A DNA stretch of 64,000 nt from Alphaproteobacteria bacterium (GCA_030427145.1 JAUHWT010000002.1:186001-250000); one strand, 5' to 3'. Positions 46,430-57,648 are shown, counted from the stretch's first letter. Numbers and translations: made by a program. Notes: generated from the sequence alone by a model not told the origin.

Positions 46430-47650
46430 TCAGGAAAACAGTTCGTGGCAGGTCTCAAGCGCCGCCACGAGCGTATCCACCTCCGCACGGGTATTGTAGA
46501 GCCCGAACGATGCCCGACAGGTCGCGGGCACACCCAGATGCTCCATCAAAGGCTGAGCGCAGTGATGCCCGGCCCGCACCGCAACACCCTTGCGGTCCAC
46601 GACGGTTGAAATGTCATGGGCATGAGCCGGACCCTGAAGCGTGAACGAGAAAATCGCGCCCTTGTCCGGCGCCGTTCCCTGCACGTTCAGCCAGTTCAAT
46701 CCACTTAGACGGCTCTCGGCATACTGGCGAATGTCCTGCTCATGGGCCGCAATATTCTGCATGCCCAGCCCGCTCATGTAATCAAGAGCCGCGCCCAGAC
46801 CGATGGCCTGAACAATACCGGGGGTGCCCGCCTCAAACATCATCGGCGGATCATTGTAGGTGATGGCATCACGCCCCACGTCACGGATCATGTCGCCGCC
46901 GCCCATGAACGGCCGCATTTCCTTATAACGCTCACGCCGCACGTAGATGGCCCCCGACGCAGTGGGGCCATAGAGCTTGTGGCCTGTTATGGCATAGAAA
47001 TCACAACCCAGATCGGCCACGTTGACCGGCATGTGAACCACGGCCTGCGACCCGTCCACCAGTACCGCCACACCTTTTTCGCGGGCCGCATCACAGATCG
47101 TTTTGATGTCCACGACCGTTCCCAGAACGTTCGACATGTGCGTAATCGCAATCAGTTTGGTGCGCGGTGTGATCGCATCAATCACCACCTGTGGATCAAG
47201 CGAGCCATCCGCGGCCGTTTCAACCCAGTTCAGAACCACGCCCTGACGTTCCCGCAGGAAGTTCCACGGCACAATATTCGCGTGATGCTCCATCACTGAC
47301 AGCAGGATCTCGTCGCCCGCCTCAAACTGCGGCGCGGCCCAGGACTGCGCCACCATGTTGATACCCGCGGTCGAGCCGGTGTTGAGGACGATCTCCTCCT
47401 CATGGGCCGCCCCGATGAACTTCTGGATTTTGCCCCGTACGGCCTCATACTTTTCCGTCGCGAGGTTGGAGAGGTGATGCAGCCCGCGATGCACGTTGGC
47501 GTATTCATTCGAATAGGCCTCCGTCACCGCGTCGATCACCGCCTGCGGCTTCTGCGCCGACGCACCGTTGTCGAGATACACCAGCGGCTTGCCATGCACC
47601 TCCCGCGACAGGATCGGAAAGTCATTCCGAATGGCCTCTACATCATACAT
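46430..47650 (-). CDS. sufS: Cysteine desulfurase SufS
   Basis: PLP enzyme that takes sulfur from cysteine and passes it to the SufBCD scaffold. The 406 residues are typical of group II desulfurases. The PLP lysine is in AITGHKLYGPTASG and the persulfide cysteine in RAGHHCAQPLM. Last gene of the suf operon; its start overlaps the preceding yip1-like gene by eight bases. No sufE or sufU gene is nearby, so the sulfur acceptor must be elsewhere. A second cysteine desulfurase gene stands near the front of the same operon. Confidence 0.95.
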   Translation of the reverse strand: MYDVEAIRNDFPILSREVHGKPLVYLDNGASAQKPQAVIDAVTEAYSNEYANVHRGLHHLSNLATEKYEAVRGKIQKFIGAAHEEEIVLNTGSTAGINMVAQSWAAPQFEAGDEILLSVMEHHANIVPWNFLRERQGVVLNWVETAADGSLDPQVVIDAITPRTKLIAITHMSNVLGTVVDIKTICDAAREKGVAVLVDGSQAVVHMPVNVADLGCDFYAITGHKLYGPTASGAIYVRRERYKEMRPFMGGGDMIRDVGRDAITYNDPPMMFEAGTPGIVQAIGLGAALDYMSGLGMQNIAAHEQDIRQYAESRLSGLNWLNVQGTAPDKGAIFSFTLQGPAHAHDISTVVDRKGVAVRAGHHCAQPLMEHLGVPATCRASFGLYNTRAEVDTLVAALETCHELFS

Positions 47651-48263
47651 CGCCTACTCCCTGCGGCACCATTCCCAGTCCGCTCAGAACCGAAATCAGG
47701 CCGAATGTCATAACCATCGCGGTCAGAAACACCAGTACGGCAACCGCAAAAATATTCTTGAACCCGTGCAGTTCCGCAATGAACACTGTCATCGCCCAGA
47801 TCACCCAGTTGAACAGCAGGAACGACACCAGCAGCGCCAACGGCGGCAGCAGCCAGACAACGACCGACTGCACCAGCTGCAACAGGATCATCACCGTATT
47901 GATCCAGACAATCGTGGTGAATGCGCCCTTCAGGGTCCCGTGCCCACCGCACAGCCGCCCAACCCCGGTGATCAACGCCGCAATCATCACCAGGTTAATC
48001 AGCTGCGTGACAACGATCAGAACCGGCATCCCGCCAAAAAACAGGATCAGCGGATCACCCGCCCCGGGCATCAGCAGCGCGCCAATCCAGGTTATCACCG
48101 CTCCGAGACAGGAAACCGCAACCGCCGCCTCAAGCAGAATTGAGATCGGCAGATCCCAGGTCACCACCTGCCGCGCCGCGTCACGCGGACGGAATATGCT
48201 CAGCCGAAACAGCCCGGCCCAATCAATATCGTCACCACCGTCTTTATGTTCTGAAACCATCAC
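47643..48263 (-). CDS. Yip1-family membrane protein (second of two)
   Basis: A 206-residue membrane protein with about five helices (for example AAVAVSCLGAVITWIGALLM and SVVVWLLPPLALLVSFLLFNWVIW) after a soluble N-terminal segment with FRPRDAARQVVTWDL, typical of the Yip1 domain. Proteins of this type are regular members of suf operons in Rhodobacterales, with unknown function. It overlaps sufS by 8 bp and follows a related gene after 9 bp. Confidence 0.8.
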   Translation of the reverse strand: MMVSEHKDGGDDIDWAGLFRLSIFRPRDAARQVVTWDLPISILLEAAVAVSCLGAVITWIGALLMPGAGDPLILFFGGMPVLIVVTQLINLVMIAALITGVGRLCGGHGTLKGAFTTIVWINTVMILLQLVQSVVVWLLPPLALLVSFLLFNWVIWAMTVFIAELHGFKNIFAVAVLVFLTAMVMTFGLISVLSGLGMVPQGVGDV

Positions 48264-48272
48264 GCCACCCGA

Positions 48273-48857
48273 TCACAACATCCAGCGCAGCGAAACCGGC
48301 AGGACAAACAGCAAGACGCCCAACGGCACCAGCATCCCAACCGGACTCCGCAGGCTTTCCACCACCGCAAAGTTCACCGACAGCCACCAGATCCACAACA
48401 GAACGGCCGCAATCCCCAGCACATCGCGCACGGCACCCGCCGCTGCCGGAGCACCGTAGTCCAGCGCAGCACCGATCAGCGACACCGGGATCGTCAGAAC
48501 CGCAACCTGCAACAGCGACCAGAAGAGCGCCGTCCGCGCCCCCAGCCACGACCCCGTGCCGCCCACGGCTCTGGCCACCAGATGTAGAACCGGCGCCACC
48601 GCATAGAACATCAGCGGCGCCACGAACATCATGCCAAAAAAGAACGCCGTTACGGAGATCGTGTTGGCGTCCGGATCATCAATCGCCGGGGACACCCGGA
48701 GAGCATTCGGCGTGCTGGCCACGAAAAACAGCAGACAGGCCAGCATCAGATAGATCAGGGCCCTCGCTTCCGAGAGTCCGCCTTCCACCAGCCGGGTCAT
48801 CACGACCTTTGGTTTGCGCCAGGAGGTCGCAATGGTCCCAAACAAGCTGGTGGACAT
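48273..48857 (-). CDS. Yip1-family membrane protein (first of two)
   Basis: A 194-residue membrane protein with about five helices (ALIYLMLACLLFFVAST, VTAFFFGMMFVAPLMFYAVAPVLHL, ALFWSLLQVAVLTIPVSLIG and two more). The N-terminal WRKPKVVMTRLVEGGLSEARAL resembles the start of Yip1 proteins. I start at 48857, four bases after the sufD stop; upstream open frame lies inside sufD. It appears to be a diverged paralogue of the next gene, also with Trp-rich helix ends. Confidence 0.75.
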   Translation of the reverse strand: MSTSLFGTIATSWRKPKVVMTRLVEGGLSEARALIYLMLACLLFFVASTPNALRVSPAIDDPDANTISVTAFFFGMMFVAPLMFYAVAPVLHLVARAVGGTGSWLGARTALFWSLLQVAVLTIPVSLIGAALDYGAPAAAGAVRDVLGIAAVLLWIWWLSVNFAVVESLRSPVGMLVPLGVLLFVLPVSLRWML

Positions 48858-48861
48858 GGGA

Positions 48862-50151
48862 TCAGGCCCGTCTGCGGGCCAGCCAGCCGGCCAGGCGGTC
48901 GCGGATCTCATCCGCCAGAACGTCATCCTCAATCTCGACAATTGCCTCATCGAGGAAGGCCAGAACCAGCAGTTCCTCCGCAGCCGCCCGCGAAATCCCG
49001 CGCGACCTCAGATAGAACAGCGACGTCTCATCCACCGCACCACAGGTCGACCCGTGGGAGCAGACAACGTCATCCGCGTAGATTTCAAGCTCAGGCTTAG
49101 CAAGGAAGTTGCTGTCGTCATCCAGCAGCAGCCCCTGGCTGATCTGGTAGCCATCGGTTTTCTGCGCGCCTTCCTTCACAAGGATCTTGCCCTGGAACAC
49201 GCCCGTGGCCCCGCTGCGCAGCACCTTCTTGAAAACCTGACGGCTCTCGCAGTTCAGCCCGTCATGGGTGATGAACACCGTGTCGTCATGGTGAAAGTCA
49301 TCATCCCCGGCACATGCTCCGGCCACGTGGGCCACGGCGTTGTCACCGGTAAACTCAAGCACGCATTCGTTACGGGTCATCCGGCCATTCACGGACAGGG
49401 TGAAGGACTTGAAAGTGCTTTCCTCACCCAGACGCGCAAACAGCCCGGTTACGGCCTGACGCTCATGGTCCCGACCCTGCGCCCGCACGTGATGCAGGCT
49501 GGCGGTCGGTGCCACCTCAATCTCCATCACATTGTTGAACCGCGCGGCAGCCGGACCGGCCTCCAGGATCGTGGCCTCGGCACCGGCCTCAACCTTCACC
49601 AGATGGCGGATTTGCGCATCGGAGGATGGCGAACGGTGGAGGTAGCGCAACGAGATCGGCTTCGCGACCTTGCCCGTCACGCGGATCACCACACCATCAG
49701 TCGCCCGGGCCGTATTCAGCACCGCAAGCGGCCTTGCGACGGGGGTCTGCCCATTACCCTCAAGCACGCCAAACAGATCACGCGCCCAATGGATGTCGAG
49801 CTTCAGGACATCCTCGAGACGTTCAATCTCAACATTCTCCAGCGAGAAATCATCAGAGAGCTCGGCCGAGAACTCACCATCCACAAACACGATCTTCAGG
49901 CTGTCCAGCACGTCAAAGACCGGCGCCTCATCGGTATCCAGAACCGCAGCCTCACGGGCCGGCAGGACCGTGAGACCGGTGGGATCGGTGTATTTCCAGT
50001 ACTCGTCGCGACGCACGGGCACGCCCTGCTGACGGAAGCGCTCGACGGCCCTGCGCCGGGCTTCCCGGGCCCAGGACGCCTCACCGGAAGGTTCAGGGAA
50101 TGCGGACAGAAATGCTTCCGCCCCATCCGTTTTCACTGCAGGAGCCGCCAT
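48862..50151 (-). CDS. sufD: Fe-S cluster assembly protein SufD
   Basis: Partner of SufB in the SufBC2D scaffold on which Fe-S clusters form. The 429 residues show the SufB/SufD beta-helix pattern, the region RRDEYWKYTDPTGL near the N-terminus, the conserved ECVLEFTGDNAVAHVAG, and the C-terminal block VVCSHGSTCGAVDETSLFYLRSRG, which holds the His required in the family. Its start codon directly follows the sufC stop, and the yip1-like gene starts four bases after its own stop. Confidence 0.95.
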   Translation of the reverse strand: MAAPAVKTDGAEAFLSAFPEPSGEASWAREARRRAVERFRQQGVPVRRDEYWKYTDPTGLTVLPAREAAVLDTDEAPVFDVLDSLKIVFVDGEFSAELSDDFSLENVEIERLEDVLKLDIHWARDLFGVLEGNGQTPVARPLAVLNTARATDGVVIRVTGKVAKPISLRYLHRSPSSDAQIRHLVKVEAGAEATILEAGPAAARFNNVMEIEVAPTASLHHVRAQGRDHERQAVTGLFARLGEESTFKSFTLSVNGRMTRNECVLEFTGDNAVAHVAGACAGDDDFHHDDTVFITHDGLNCESRQVFKKVLRSGATGVFQGKILVKEGAQKTDGYQISQGLLLDDDSNFLAKPELEIYADDVVCSHGSTCGAVDETSLFYLRSRGISRAAAEELLVLAFLDEAIVEIEDDVLADEIRDRLAGWLARRRA

Positions 50152-50907
50152 TTACGCCACCGATTTCAGAATGTCGGCATAGCCGTTGTTTTCAACTTCC
50201 AGCGCCAGTTCCGGGCCACCGGACTGCACGATGCGACCGTTCGCCATGATGTGCACAACATCGGGTTTGATGTGGTCGAGCAGACGCTGGTAGTGGGTAA
50301 TCACAAGGAAGGACCGGTCCTCGGCCCGCAGAGCGTTCACACCCTGGGCCACCAGCTTCATTGCGTCCACGTCGAGCCCCGAATCCGTCTCATCGAGAAT
50401 GCACATTTTCGGCTCAAGAACGGCCATCTGCAAAATCTCGTTACGCTTCTTCTCACCGCCGGAGAAGCCCACGTTGACAGGACGCTTGAGCATTTCCGCG
50501 TCGATGTCGAGCTCCTTTGCCCGCTCACGGATCAGACGCAGGAACTCGGCCGCGCTGAGTTCCGCCTCGCCCCGTGCCTTGCGCTGCGCGTTAGCCGCGG
50601 TACGCAGAAAGGTCATGTTGCCAACGCCGGGGATCTCAACCGGATACTGGAACGCGAGGAACAGACCGGCCGCGGCACGCTCTTCCGGCTCCAGATCGAG
50701 AAGATCCTCACCCTCAAGCGACGCCTCGCCATCGGTGACCTCATAGCCCTCGCGGCCAGAGAGAACATAGGACAGGGTGGATTTGCCCGATCCGTTCGGA
50801 CCCATGATCGCGTGAACCGTTCCCGGCTCGACCTTCAGATCGACGCCTTTCAGGATCTGCTTGTCCTCTTCCTCAAGTTTCACATGCAGGTTTTTGATTT
50901 CCAACAT
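50152..50907 (-). CDS. sufC: Fe-S cluster assembly ATPase SufC
   Basis: ABC-type ATPase of the SufBC2D complex. The 251 residues include Walker A GPNGSGKST, the signature NVGFSGGEKKRNEILQM, Walker B CILDETDSGLDVDA with its SufC-type Glu-Thr-Asp, and the switch His in VITHYQRLL. Placed between ybjQ-like and sufD; the sufD start codon follows at once. Confidence 0.97.
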   Translation of the reverse strand: MLEIKNLHVKLEEEDKQILKGVDLKVEPGTVHAIMGPNGSGKSTLSYVLSGREGYEVTDGEASLEGEDLLDLEPEERAAAGLFLAFQYPVEIPGVGNMTFLRTAANAQRKARGEAELSAAEFLRLIRERAKELDIDAEMLKRPVNVGFSGGEKKRNEILQMAVLEPKMCILDETDSGLDVDAMKLVAQGVNALRAEDRSFLVITHYQRLLDHIKPDVVHIMANGRIVQSGGPELALEVENNGYADILKSVA

Positions 50908-50958
50908 TTTCGTATCCGTTCTTCCCGCCCGGGCAGTCTCCCTGGGCCAAATTTCAGT

Positions 50959-51297
50959 TCAGTCGATGGTCACGGCCGTTCCGGAGGCCGACACCATCAG
51001 CATGTTGTTGATGACCTCGTAGTCGAGATCGACGCCGACCACGGCATTCCCACCGAGATCCGCAGCGTGCTGTTCCATTTCCGCAAGCGCGGTCGCCCGC
51101 GCCTTCGCCAGACTTTCCTCATAGGCGCCGGAGCGGCCCCCGATGATGTCGGTGATCCCCGCGAAAATGTCCCGAAAGACATTGGCTCCGAGGATCGCCT
51201 CACCCACGACAATGCCGTGATACTGGGTAATCGAATGCCCCTCGACCGTGGGTGTCGTGGTCGAGATCATCTGCTTTTTCCATTCCCAGGGTGCCAT
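50959..51297 (-). CDS. YbjQ-family (UPF0145) protein
   Basis: A 112-residue cytoplasmic protein with the YbjQ pattern: [47 protein letters not shown], and [15 protein letters not shown]. YbjQ proteins form pentamers and have been called heavy-metal-binding, without a clear function. It lies inside the suf operon between sufB (12-bp gap) and sufC (51-bp gap). The start may be nine codons further on, at the ATG before ISTTT, which is where most members begin and which has GGAAAAA upstream. Confidence 0.85.
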   Translation of the reverse strand: MAPWEWKKQMISTTTPTVEGHSITQYHGIVVGEAILGANVFRDIFAGITDIIGGRSGAYEESLAKARATALAEMEQHAADLGGNAVVGVDLDYEVINNMLMVSASGTAVTID

Positions 51298-51309
51298 AAA
51301 TTCAGTTCG

Positions 51310-52842
<1,533 letters not shown>

Positions 52843-52856
52843 GTCACATCCTGCCC

Positions 52857-53903
52857 TTATGCGGCCCGCTGACGGCGCCGCAGATAATGCCTTGTCCAGG
52901 CATCGGAAAATTTCAAAACGTCCTCGCGGGACGTATCCGGACCAATGGATACCCGGATGGCGCTGGAGGCCTCCGTGGCGGAGTATCCCAGTGTCTCCAA
53001 AACCCGGCTGGTCCGCACCTTGCCGCTGGAACAGGCCGAACCGGCGGAAACGGCAAATCCTGCCAAATCCATCTGCATGACCTGGGTTTCACCCTTCCAG
53101 CCCGACATAATAACGCAGGACGTATTGGGCAACCGGGGCCCTTCCCGTCCAACGATTACAGCGTCATCCGCGACCGAAGTCACGGCGTCCTCAAAAAGGT
53201 CACGGATTTCCGCGACCGCCTCCCACACACCGTCGTTCACGTCCCGAATGGCCGCTTCACAGGCCGCACCAAACCCGGCAATCCCGATGATGTTCTCCGT
53301 TCCGGCCCTGCGACCGGATTCCTGGCCGCCCCCGCGAATACGGGCGCACACGTCCACTCCCGATTTCAGCAGCAGCGCCCCAATTCCCTTCGGTCCACCC
53401 AGCTTGTGCGCGGACACCAGACCCCGCTCCGCCTGGGACCAGTCAAACGCGAACGGCACTTTACCGACCGCCTGAACCGCATCCACAAACCCAAGCCCCT
53501 CGGGCAGGGTCTGAATGATTCCGGTCTCGGAATTTGCCGCCTGCAACGCCGTGCCCTCCGGCTCCTCAACCGTCACCTGTCCATACGTGTCCACTGCCAG
53601 CTTCGGATCAATCCAGGCCGCAACGCAGTCGTGCTCAATCGTAGCACCGACATAGCCCTGATCGGCCAGAGCCAGAGCTGCCCCTTCCGTGGCACCGGAG
53701 GTAAAAACCACATCACCGGCCAGCGCGCCTGTCGCCTCGGCAACCTGGGTGCGGGCATGCTCCATGATGGCTTTGACCTTACGGCCCTCCCCATGCACGG
53801 ATGAGGCGTTGCCGACCGCGTCCATTGCGCGGATCATCGCGTCCCGCGCCTCCGGCCTCAGTGGAGCCGAGGCATTCCAGTCGAGGTAAACCCGTCCGCT
53901 CAT
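52857..53903 (-). CDS. Cysteine desulfurase, IscS/NifS type
   Basis: A second, group I, cysteine desulfurase (348 residues) at the front of the suf operon. It opens with [16 protein letters not shown]; the PLP lysine is in [13 protein letters not shown] and the catalytic loop has [11 protein letters not shown]. It lacks some length compared with IscS (about 400). The start overlaps the iscR stop (ATGA), so the two are translated together. It presumably supplies sulfur, alongside SufS at the other end of the operon; why both are kept is unclear. Confidence 0.93.
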   Translation of the reverse strand: MSGRVYLDWNASAPLRPEARDAMIRAMDAVGNASSVHGEGRKVKAIMEHARTQVAEATGALAGDVVFTSGATEGAALALADQGYVGATIEHDCVAAWIDPKLAVDTYGQVTVEEPEGTALQAANSETGIIQTLPEGLGFVDAVQAVGKVPFAFDWSQAERGLVSAHKLGGPKGIGALLLKSGVDVCARIRGGGQESGRRAGTENIIGIAGFGAACEAAIRDVNDGVWEAVAEIRDLFEDAVTSVADDAVIVGREGPRLPNTSCVIMSGWKGETQVMQMDLAGFAVSAGSACSSGKVRTSRVLETLGYSATEASSAIRVSIGPDTSREDVLKFSDAWTRHYLRRRQRAA

Positions 53904-54364
53904 ACGGCCTCATCCACCACGTTTACAAACGCCGGCACCGCCGGGCATGGCGCGAGATTGTTGCCCACCACGTCCCCAAGCCGGGTCTGGTGCAAAAACA
54001 CATATACGTTGGCTGACAGCTGCTCCCAGAGCTTGTCCGCCAGAAGCTGCTCACCGGTATTGGCATCCGCTCCGGAGGCCCCGGCCCCACGGGCCAGTGC
54101 GTCCATCGTCTCATCAACCGCAGCGAGTATCTCAGACACCCGGATATTGTCCACGGACCGGGACAGCCGGTAGCCACCACCAGGACCGCGCACGGATTCA
54201 ACGAGCCCCGCTCGGCGGAGTTTCACGAATAGCTGCTCAAGATAGGCCAGCGAAATGTCCTGCCGCTCCGAGATCTCCGAGAGGGAAACCAGCCGGTCAG
54301 ACCCATTCGTCGCAAGATCGGTCAGGGCGATCATCGCGTAACGTCCTTTGGTGCTCAGCTTCAT
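53900..54364 (-). CDS. iscR: Rrf2-family Fe-S regulator IscR (cysteine-poor type)
   Basis: A 154-residue winged-helix repressor of the suf operon. The start MKLSTKGRYAMIAL at 54364 has GGGGAGG upstream; the longer open frame to 54442 runs into the operator palindrome. The helix-turn-helix (about 25-50) contains LSEISERQDISLAYLEQLF, followed by VRGPGGGYRLSR. The loop that carries the three cluster cysteines in Escherichia coli IscR (here RGAGASGADANTG) has none. A single Cys remains near the C-terminus (NLAPCPAV). This matches my memory of the IscR type of Rhodobacter sphaeroides, which still senses iron/Fe-S state. Confidence 0.93.
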   Translation of the reverse strand: MKLSTKGRYAMIALTDLATNGSDRLVSLSEISERQDISLAYLEQLFVKLRRAGLVESVRGPGGGYRLSRSVDNIRVSEILAAVDETMDALARGAGASGADANTGEQLLADKLWEQLSANVYVFLHQTRLGDVVGNNLAPCPAVPAFVNVVDEAV

Positions 54365-54442
54365 TCCGGGGCCTCCCCAAACCATGACGGTGTTGACGGC
54401 TTGCGCCGTACCGCTTAACAGCAACACCAAATGGGGGTCCAT

Positions 54443-54475
54443 TCGGTCAACTTAGAATGTTTCTAGATTGACCGA
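54443..54475. promoter_or_regulatory. Long palindrome upstream of iscR, probable operator
   Basis: Two 15-base arms, TCGGTCAACTTAGAA and TTCTAGATTGACCGA, match at 13 of 15 positions around a 3-base centre. It lies 79 bp upstream of iscR and 52 bp before the divergent hydrolase gene. The TTGACC half-sites overlap possible -35 elements on both strands. Most likely the IscR (Iron-Rhodo-box-like) operator of the suf operon; the binding protein is inferred from position. Confidence 0.65.
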
Positions 54476-54526
54476 GCGATTCCGTCAAGTAACTGTACGA
54501 ATGCCCATCCAAGGAGCTGGCAATTT

Positions 54527-55177
54527 ATGCCCGAGGTCATTTTCCCCGGTCCAGATGGACGACTCGAAGGCCGCTACCACCCACAGAAAAACAAAGATGC
54601 TCCGATAGCGATCATCCTGCACCCCCATCCCATGTATGGCGGCACGATGAACAACAAGGTTGTCTACAACCTTCATTACGCATTCCACAAAATCGGTTTC
54701 ACCTGCCTGCGGTTCAACTTCCGCGGCGTTGGGCGCAGCCAGGGCGAATATGATGAGGGAGTGGGCGAACTGTCCGATGCGGCGGCGGCACTGGACTACC
54801 TCCAGTCCCTGAACCCGAACGCCAAGTTCTGCTGGGTTGCCGGTTTCTCCTTTGGGGCTTGGATCGGCATGCAGCTTCTCATGCGCCGTCCCGAAATCGC
54901 GGGCTTCATCTCCGTGGCACCGCCGGCGAACCAGTACGACTTCAGCTTCCTGGCGCCCTGCCCGTCCTCCGGCCTGATCATCTCCGGCAGCGCCGACCGC
55001 GTCGTGCCGACCGCCGATGTCACCAGCCTTGCGGACAAGCTCAAGCAGCAGAAGGGCATCACAATCACCCAGCAGATCGTGGAGGGCGCCAGCCACTTCT
55101 TCGATCCTGGCATGGATGAAATGATCGACAGCGTCGACACCTATGTCCGCCGCCGGATCACCGAAAACACCCGCTAA
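54527..55177 (+). CDS. Alpha/beta hydrolase
   Basis: A 216-residue cytoplasmic hydrolase-fold protein with the nucleophile elbow GFSFGAW, an HPHPMYGGTMNN oxyanion region and a catalytic-type His in VEGASHFF; an Asp in SGSADRVVP completes the triad. It resembles the small YkfA/dienelactone-hydrolase-like proteins often found next to iscR in this group. It is divergent from iscR across the palindrome, so it may share iron-dependent control. Substrate unknown. Followed by a small hairpin and the convergent anmK gene. Confidence 0.88.
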   Translation: MPEVIFPGPDGRLEGRYHPQKNKDAPIAIILHPHPMYGGTMNNKVVYNLHYAFHKIGFTCLRFNFRGVGRSQGEYDEGVGELSDAAAALDYLQSLNPNAKFCWVAGFSFGAWIGMQLLMRRPEIAGFISVAPPANQYDFSFLAPCPSSGLIISGSADRVVPTADVTSLADKLKQQKGITITQQIVEGASHFFDPGMDEMIDSVDTYVRRRITENTR

Positions 55178-55189
55178 ACCAGCACGGTC

Positions 55190-55210
55190 GACCGGCCATC
55201 ACGGCCGGTC
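55190..55210. terminator. Hairpin between the hydrolase gene and anmK
   Basis: Perfect 8-bp stem GACCGGCC / GGCCGGTC with a 5-base loop in the 47-bp gap between convergent genes. No T run. Confidence 0.5.
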
Positions 55211-55224
55211 ACAAAACGACAGTA

Positions 55225-56313
55225 TCATGGCCGACTGATCCGCCCGCCCGATACCGGCAGCCGCGCGCCGGTCGTTCCCGGTGCCGACGTCGGCAGCCCG
55301 CGCTCGACCCGCACCGCCAGCCATGCAAACGCCTGGGCCTCCAGCATGTCACCATCAAGTCCCACACTTTCCACGGGCTTAACCGGCACATTCGTCCGTG
55401 CGGCCATCATGTCGAGCAGCGCGAGGTTCTTCCGCCCCCCGCCACAGACCAGCCATCGACCGACCGGCTGCGGAAAATGTCGCGCCGCTTCCGCCACACA
55501 GGCCGCGGTAAACGCGGTCAGGGTTGCGGCCCCATCCGCGTCCGACAAATCCGATACCTGTTCAAGGAAATCCGCAAAATCCTGCCGGTCCAATGACTTG
55601 GGCGGCACCCGTCCGAAATAAGGATGCTCCAGCATCCGCGTGATCCGGTCGTGATGCACCCGGCCGCTCCGGGCCAGTTCTCCATCCGCGTCATACTCAC
55701 GTCCCGTGCGCGAAAGCACAAAATCGTCAATCAGCGCATTGCCCGGCCCGGTATCAAAGGCCAGCAACGCACCCGGCAATTCCGGAGCCTCCGCCGTCGG
55801 ATCAACCCAGGTGACATTCCCCACACCGCCAAGATTAAGATAGGCCACAGGCGCCGTCGCCCCGCTCCACTTTGCACAGGCAAAATGAAAAAACGGAGCC
55901 AACGGCGCGCCCTCACCCCCCGAGGCCACATCCGCCGTGCGAAAATCCCAAACCACCTGCACGCCGCAGTCCCGCGCCAGCTCATCTCCGCGCCCGATCT
56001 GGAACGTGCCCCGCCCATGCGGATCATGGGAAAGCGTCTGTCCATGAAAGCCAACCAGATCGATGCTCTCAAACCCCGCCACGGCCACGGCATGTTTGCC
56101 ACGCACCAGCTGCTCAATCTCCTCCAGCCCGTCACCACCCGGCCATTTACCCAAACCCGCGCGCAACACTTCACGCTCACTGGGCAAAAAGGACGTGAAC
56201 GACCCCGGCCCGAACTCAGAAATCTCCTCGCCATCGGTCACAACCATGGCCGCATCGACCCCGTCCATCGAGGTTCCCGACATCAGTCCCAGCGCACGGC
56301 GCATCATTTTCAT
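55225..56313 (-). CDS. anmK: Anhydro-N-acetylmuramic acid kinase
   Basis: Phosphorylates and opens 1,6-anhydro-MurNAc recovered from cell-wall turnover. The 362 residues contain the signature GLMSGTSMDGVDAAM, LVGFHGQTLSHDP, the nucleotide motif YLNLGGVGNVTW, DTGPGNALIDD and the C-terminal GGGRKNLAL. Length is normal. Divergent from tyrS with a 78-bp gap. Confidence 0.95.
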   Translation of the reverse strand: MKMMRRALGLMSGTSMDGVDAAMVVTDGEEISEFGPGSFTSFLPSEREVLRAGLGKWPGGDGLEEIEQLVRGKHAVAVAGFESIDLVGFHGQTLSHDPHGRGTFQIGRGDELARDCGVQVVWDFRTADVASGGEGAPLAPFFHFACAKWSGATAPVAYLNLGGVGNVTWVDPTAEAPELPGALLAFDTGPGNALIDDFVLSRTGREYDADGELARSGRVHHDRITRMLEHPYFGRVPPKSLDRQDFADFLEQVSDLSDADGAATLTAFTAACVAEAARHFPQPVGRWLVCGGGRKNLALLDMMAARTNVPVKPVESVGLDGDMLEAQAFAWLAVRVERGLPTSAPGTTGARLPVSGGRISRP

Positions 56314-56391
56314 CTCAGCCCTTTAATTTGGCGGCGCAGCCGCTATAGAACGCATTCACCACCTGTAAGGCCACGATAAAAGGACGGTCCA

Positions 56392-57648
56392 ATGACATAC
56401 AAACCCAAAAGCGAATTTCTGCATGTCATGGTGTCCCGCGGCTATTACAACGACTGCTCGGACCTTGAGGGGCTCGATGAAATGATGATGGCGGGCGTCG
56501 TTCCCACCTATATTGGCTATGACGCCACGGCGCAGTCCCTGCATGTTGGCCATCTTCTGAACATCATGATGCTGCGCTGGCTCCAGAATACCGGCCACCA
56601 GCCGATCACCCTCATGGGTGGCGGCACGACCAAGGTGGGCGATCCCTCCTTCCGTTCCGACGAACGCCCCCTGCTCGACGCGGCACAGATTGACGCCAAC
56701 ATCGCGGGCATGAAGGATGTCTTCGCAAAGTACCTGACCTATGGTGACGGTCCGACCGACGCGCTGATGCTCAACAATGCCGAATGGCTCGACGACCTGA
56801 ACTACCTCGATTTCCTGCGCGACATTGGGCGGCATTTCGCGGTCAACCGGATGCTCTCCTTCGACAGCGTGAAATCCCGTCTCGACCGCGAACAGTCACT
56901 GAGCTTCCTGGAATTCAACTACATGATCCTCCAGGCCTATGACTTCCTCGAACTACACCGGCGCTACAACTGCGGCCTGCAGATGGGTGGCTCGGACCAG
57001 TGGGGCAACATCCTGAACGGCGTCGACCTGACCCGCCGCGTACTTGGCGACACGGTCCACGCCTTCACGACACCGCTCCTGACCACTTCAGACGGAAAGA
57101 AAATGGGCAAATCCGCGGGCGGTGCCGTCTGGCTCAACGCGGACCTGCTCTCGCCCTATGACTTCTGGCAGTTCTGGCGCAACTCCACCGATGCCGATGT
57201 GGGCCGCTTCCTGAAACTCTACACGGAACTGCCCCTTGAGGAATGCGAACGGCTCGGCGCGCTGGAAGGCTCCGAAATCAACGACGCCAAAATCACTTTG
57301 GCAAACGAGGTCACCAAACTCTGCCACGGGGCCGAGGCCGCCGCGAGTGCCGAAAAAACCGCCCGTGAGGTCTTTGAGAAAGGCGGCACCGGCGACGACC
57401 TGCCAACCCTGACCCTCGCGCCCGGTGATTTCTCCGACGCGGGGATGTCCATGGTCCAGATCTTCGTGAAATCCGGCCTCGTCGCCTCGGGCAAGGAAGC
57501 CAAACGCCTTATCGCCGAGGGCGGAGCCAAACTGAACGACGAACCAGTCACCAACGCGGGCCAGATGGTCACCGCCGACATGTTCACCGAGCCGCAAAAG
57601 CTCTCGGCGGGTAAGAAACGTCACGCTCTGGTCAGAACCGGCGCCTGA
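56392..57648 (+). CDS. tyrS: Tyrosyl-tRNA synthetase
   Basis: Charges tRNA-Tyr. The 418 residues form a class I synthetase with the HIGH-type motif SLHVGHLLN, the Tyr-recognition block [24 protein letters not shown], and the KMSKS-type loop KKMGKSAGG, followed by an S4 RNA-binding domain at the C-terminus ([20 protein letters not shown]). AAGGAC lies upstream of the ATG. A strong bidirectional hairpin follows. Confidence 0.97.
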   Translation: MTYKPKSEFLHVMVSRGYYNDCSDLEGLDEMMMAGVVPTYIGYDATAQSLHVGHLLNIMMLRWLQNTGHQPITLMGGGTTKVGDPSFRSDERPLLDAAQIDANIAGMKDVFAKYLTYGDGPTDALMLNNAEWLDDLNYLDFLRDIGRHFAVNRMLSFDSVKSRLDREQSLSFLEFNYMILQAYDFLELHRRYNCGLQMGGSDQWGNILNGVDLTRRVLGDTVHAFTTPLLTTSDGKKMGKSAGGAVWLNADLLSPYDFWQFWRNSTDADVGRFLKLYTELPLEECERLGALEGSEINDAKITLANEVTKLCHGAEAAASAEKTAREVFEKGGTGDDLPTLTLAPGDFSDAGMSMVQIFVKSGLVASGKEAKRLIAEGGAKLNDEPVTNAGQMVTADMFTEPQKLSAGKKRHALVRTGA

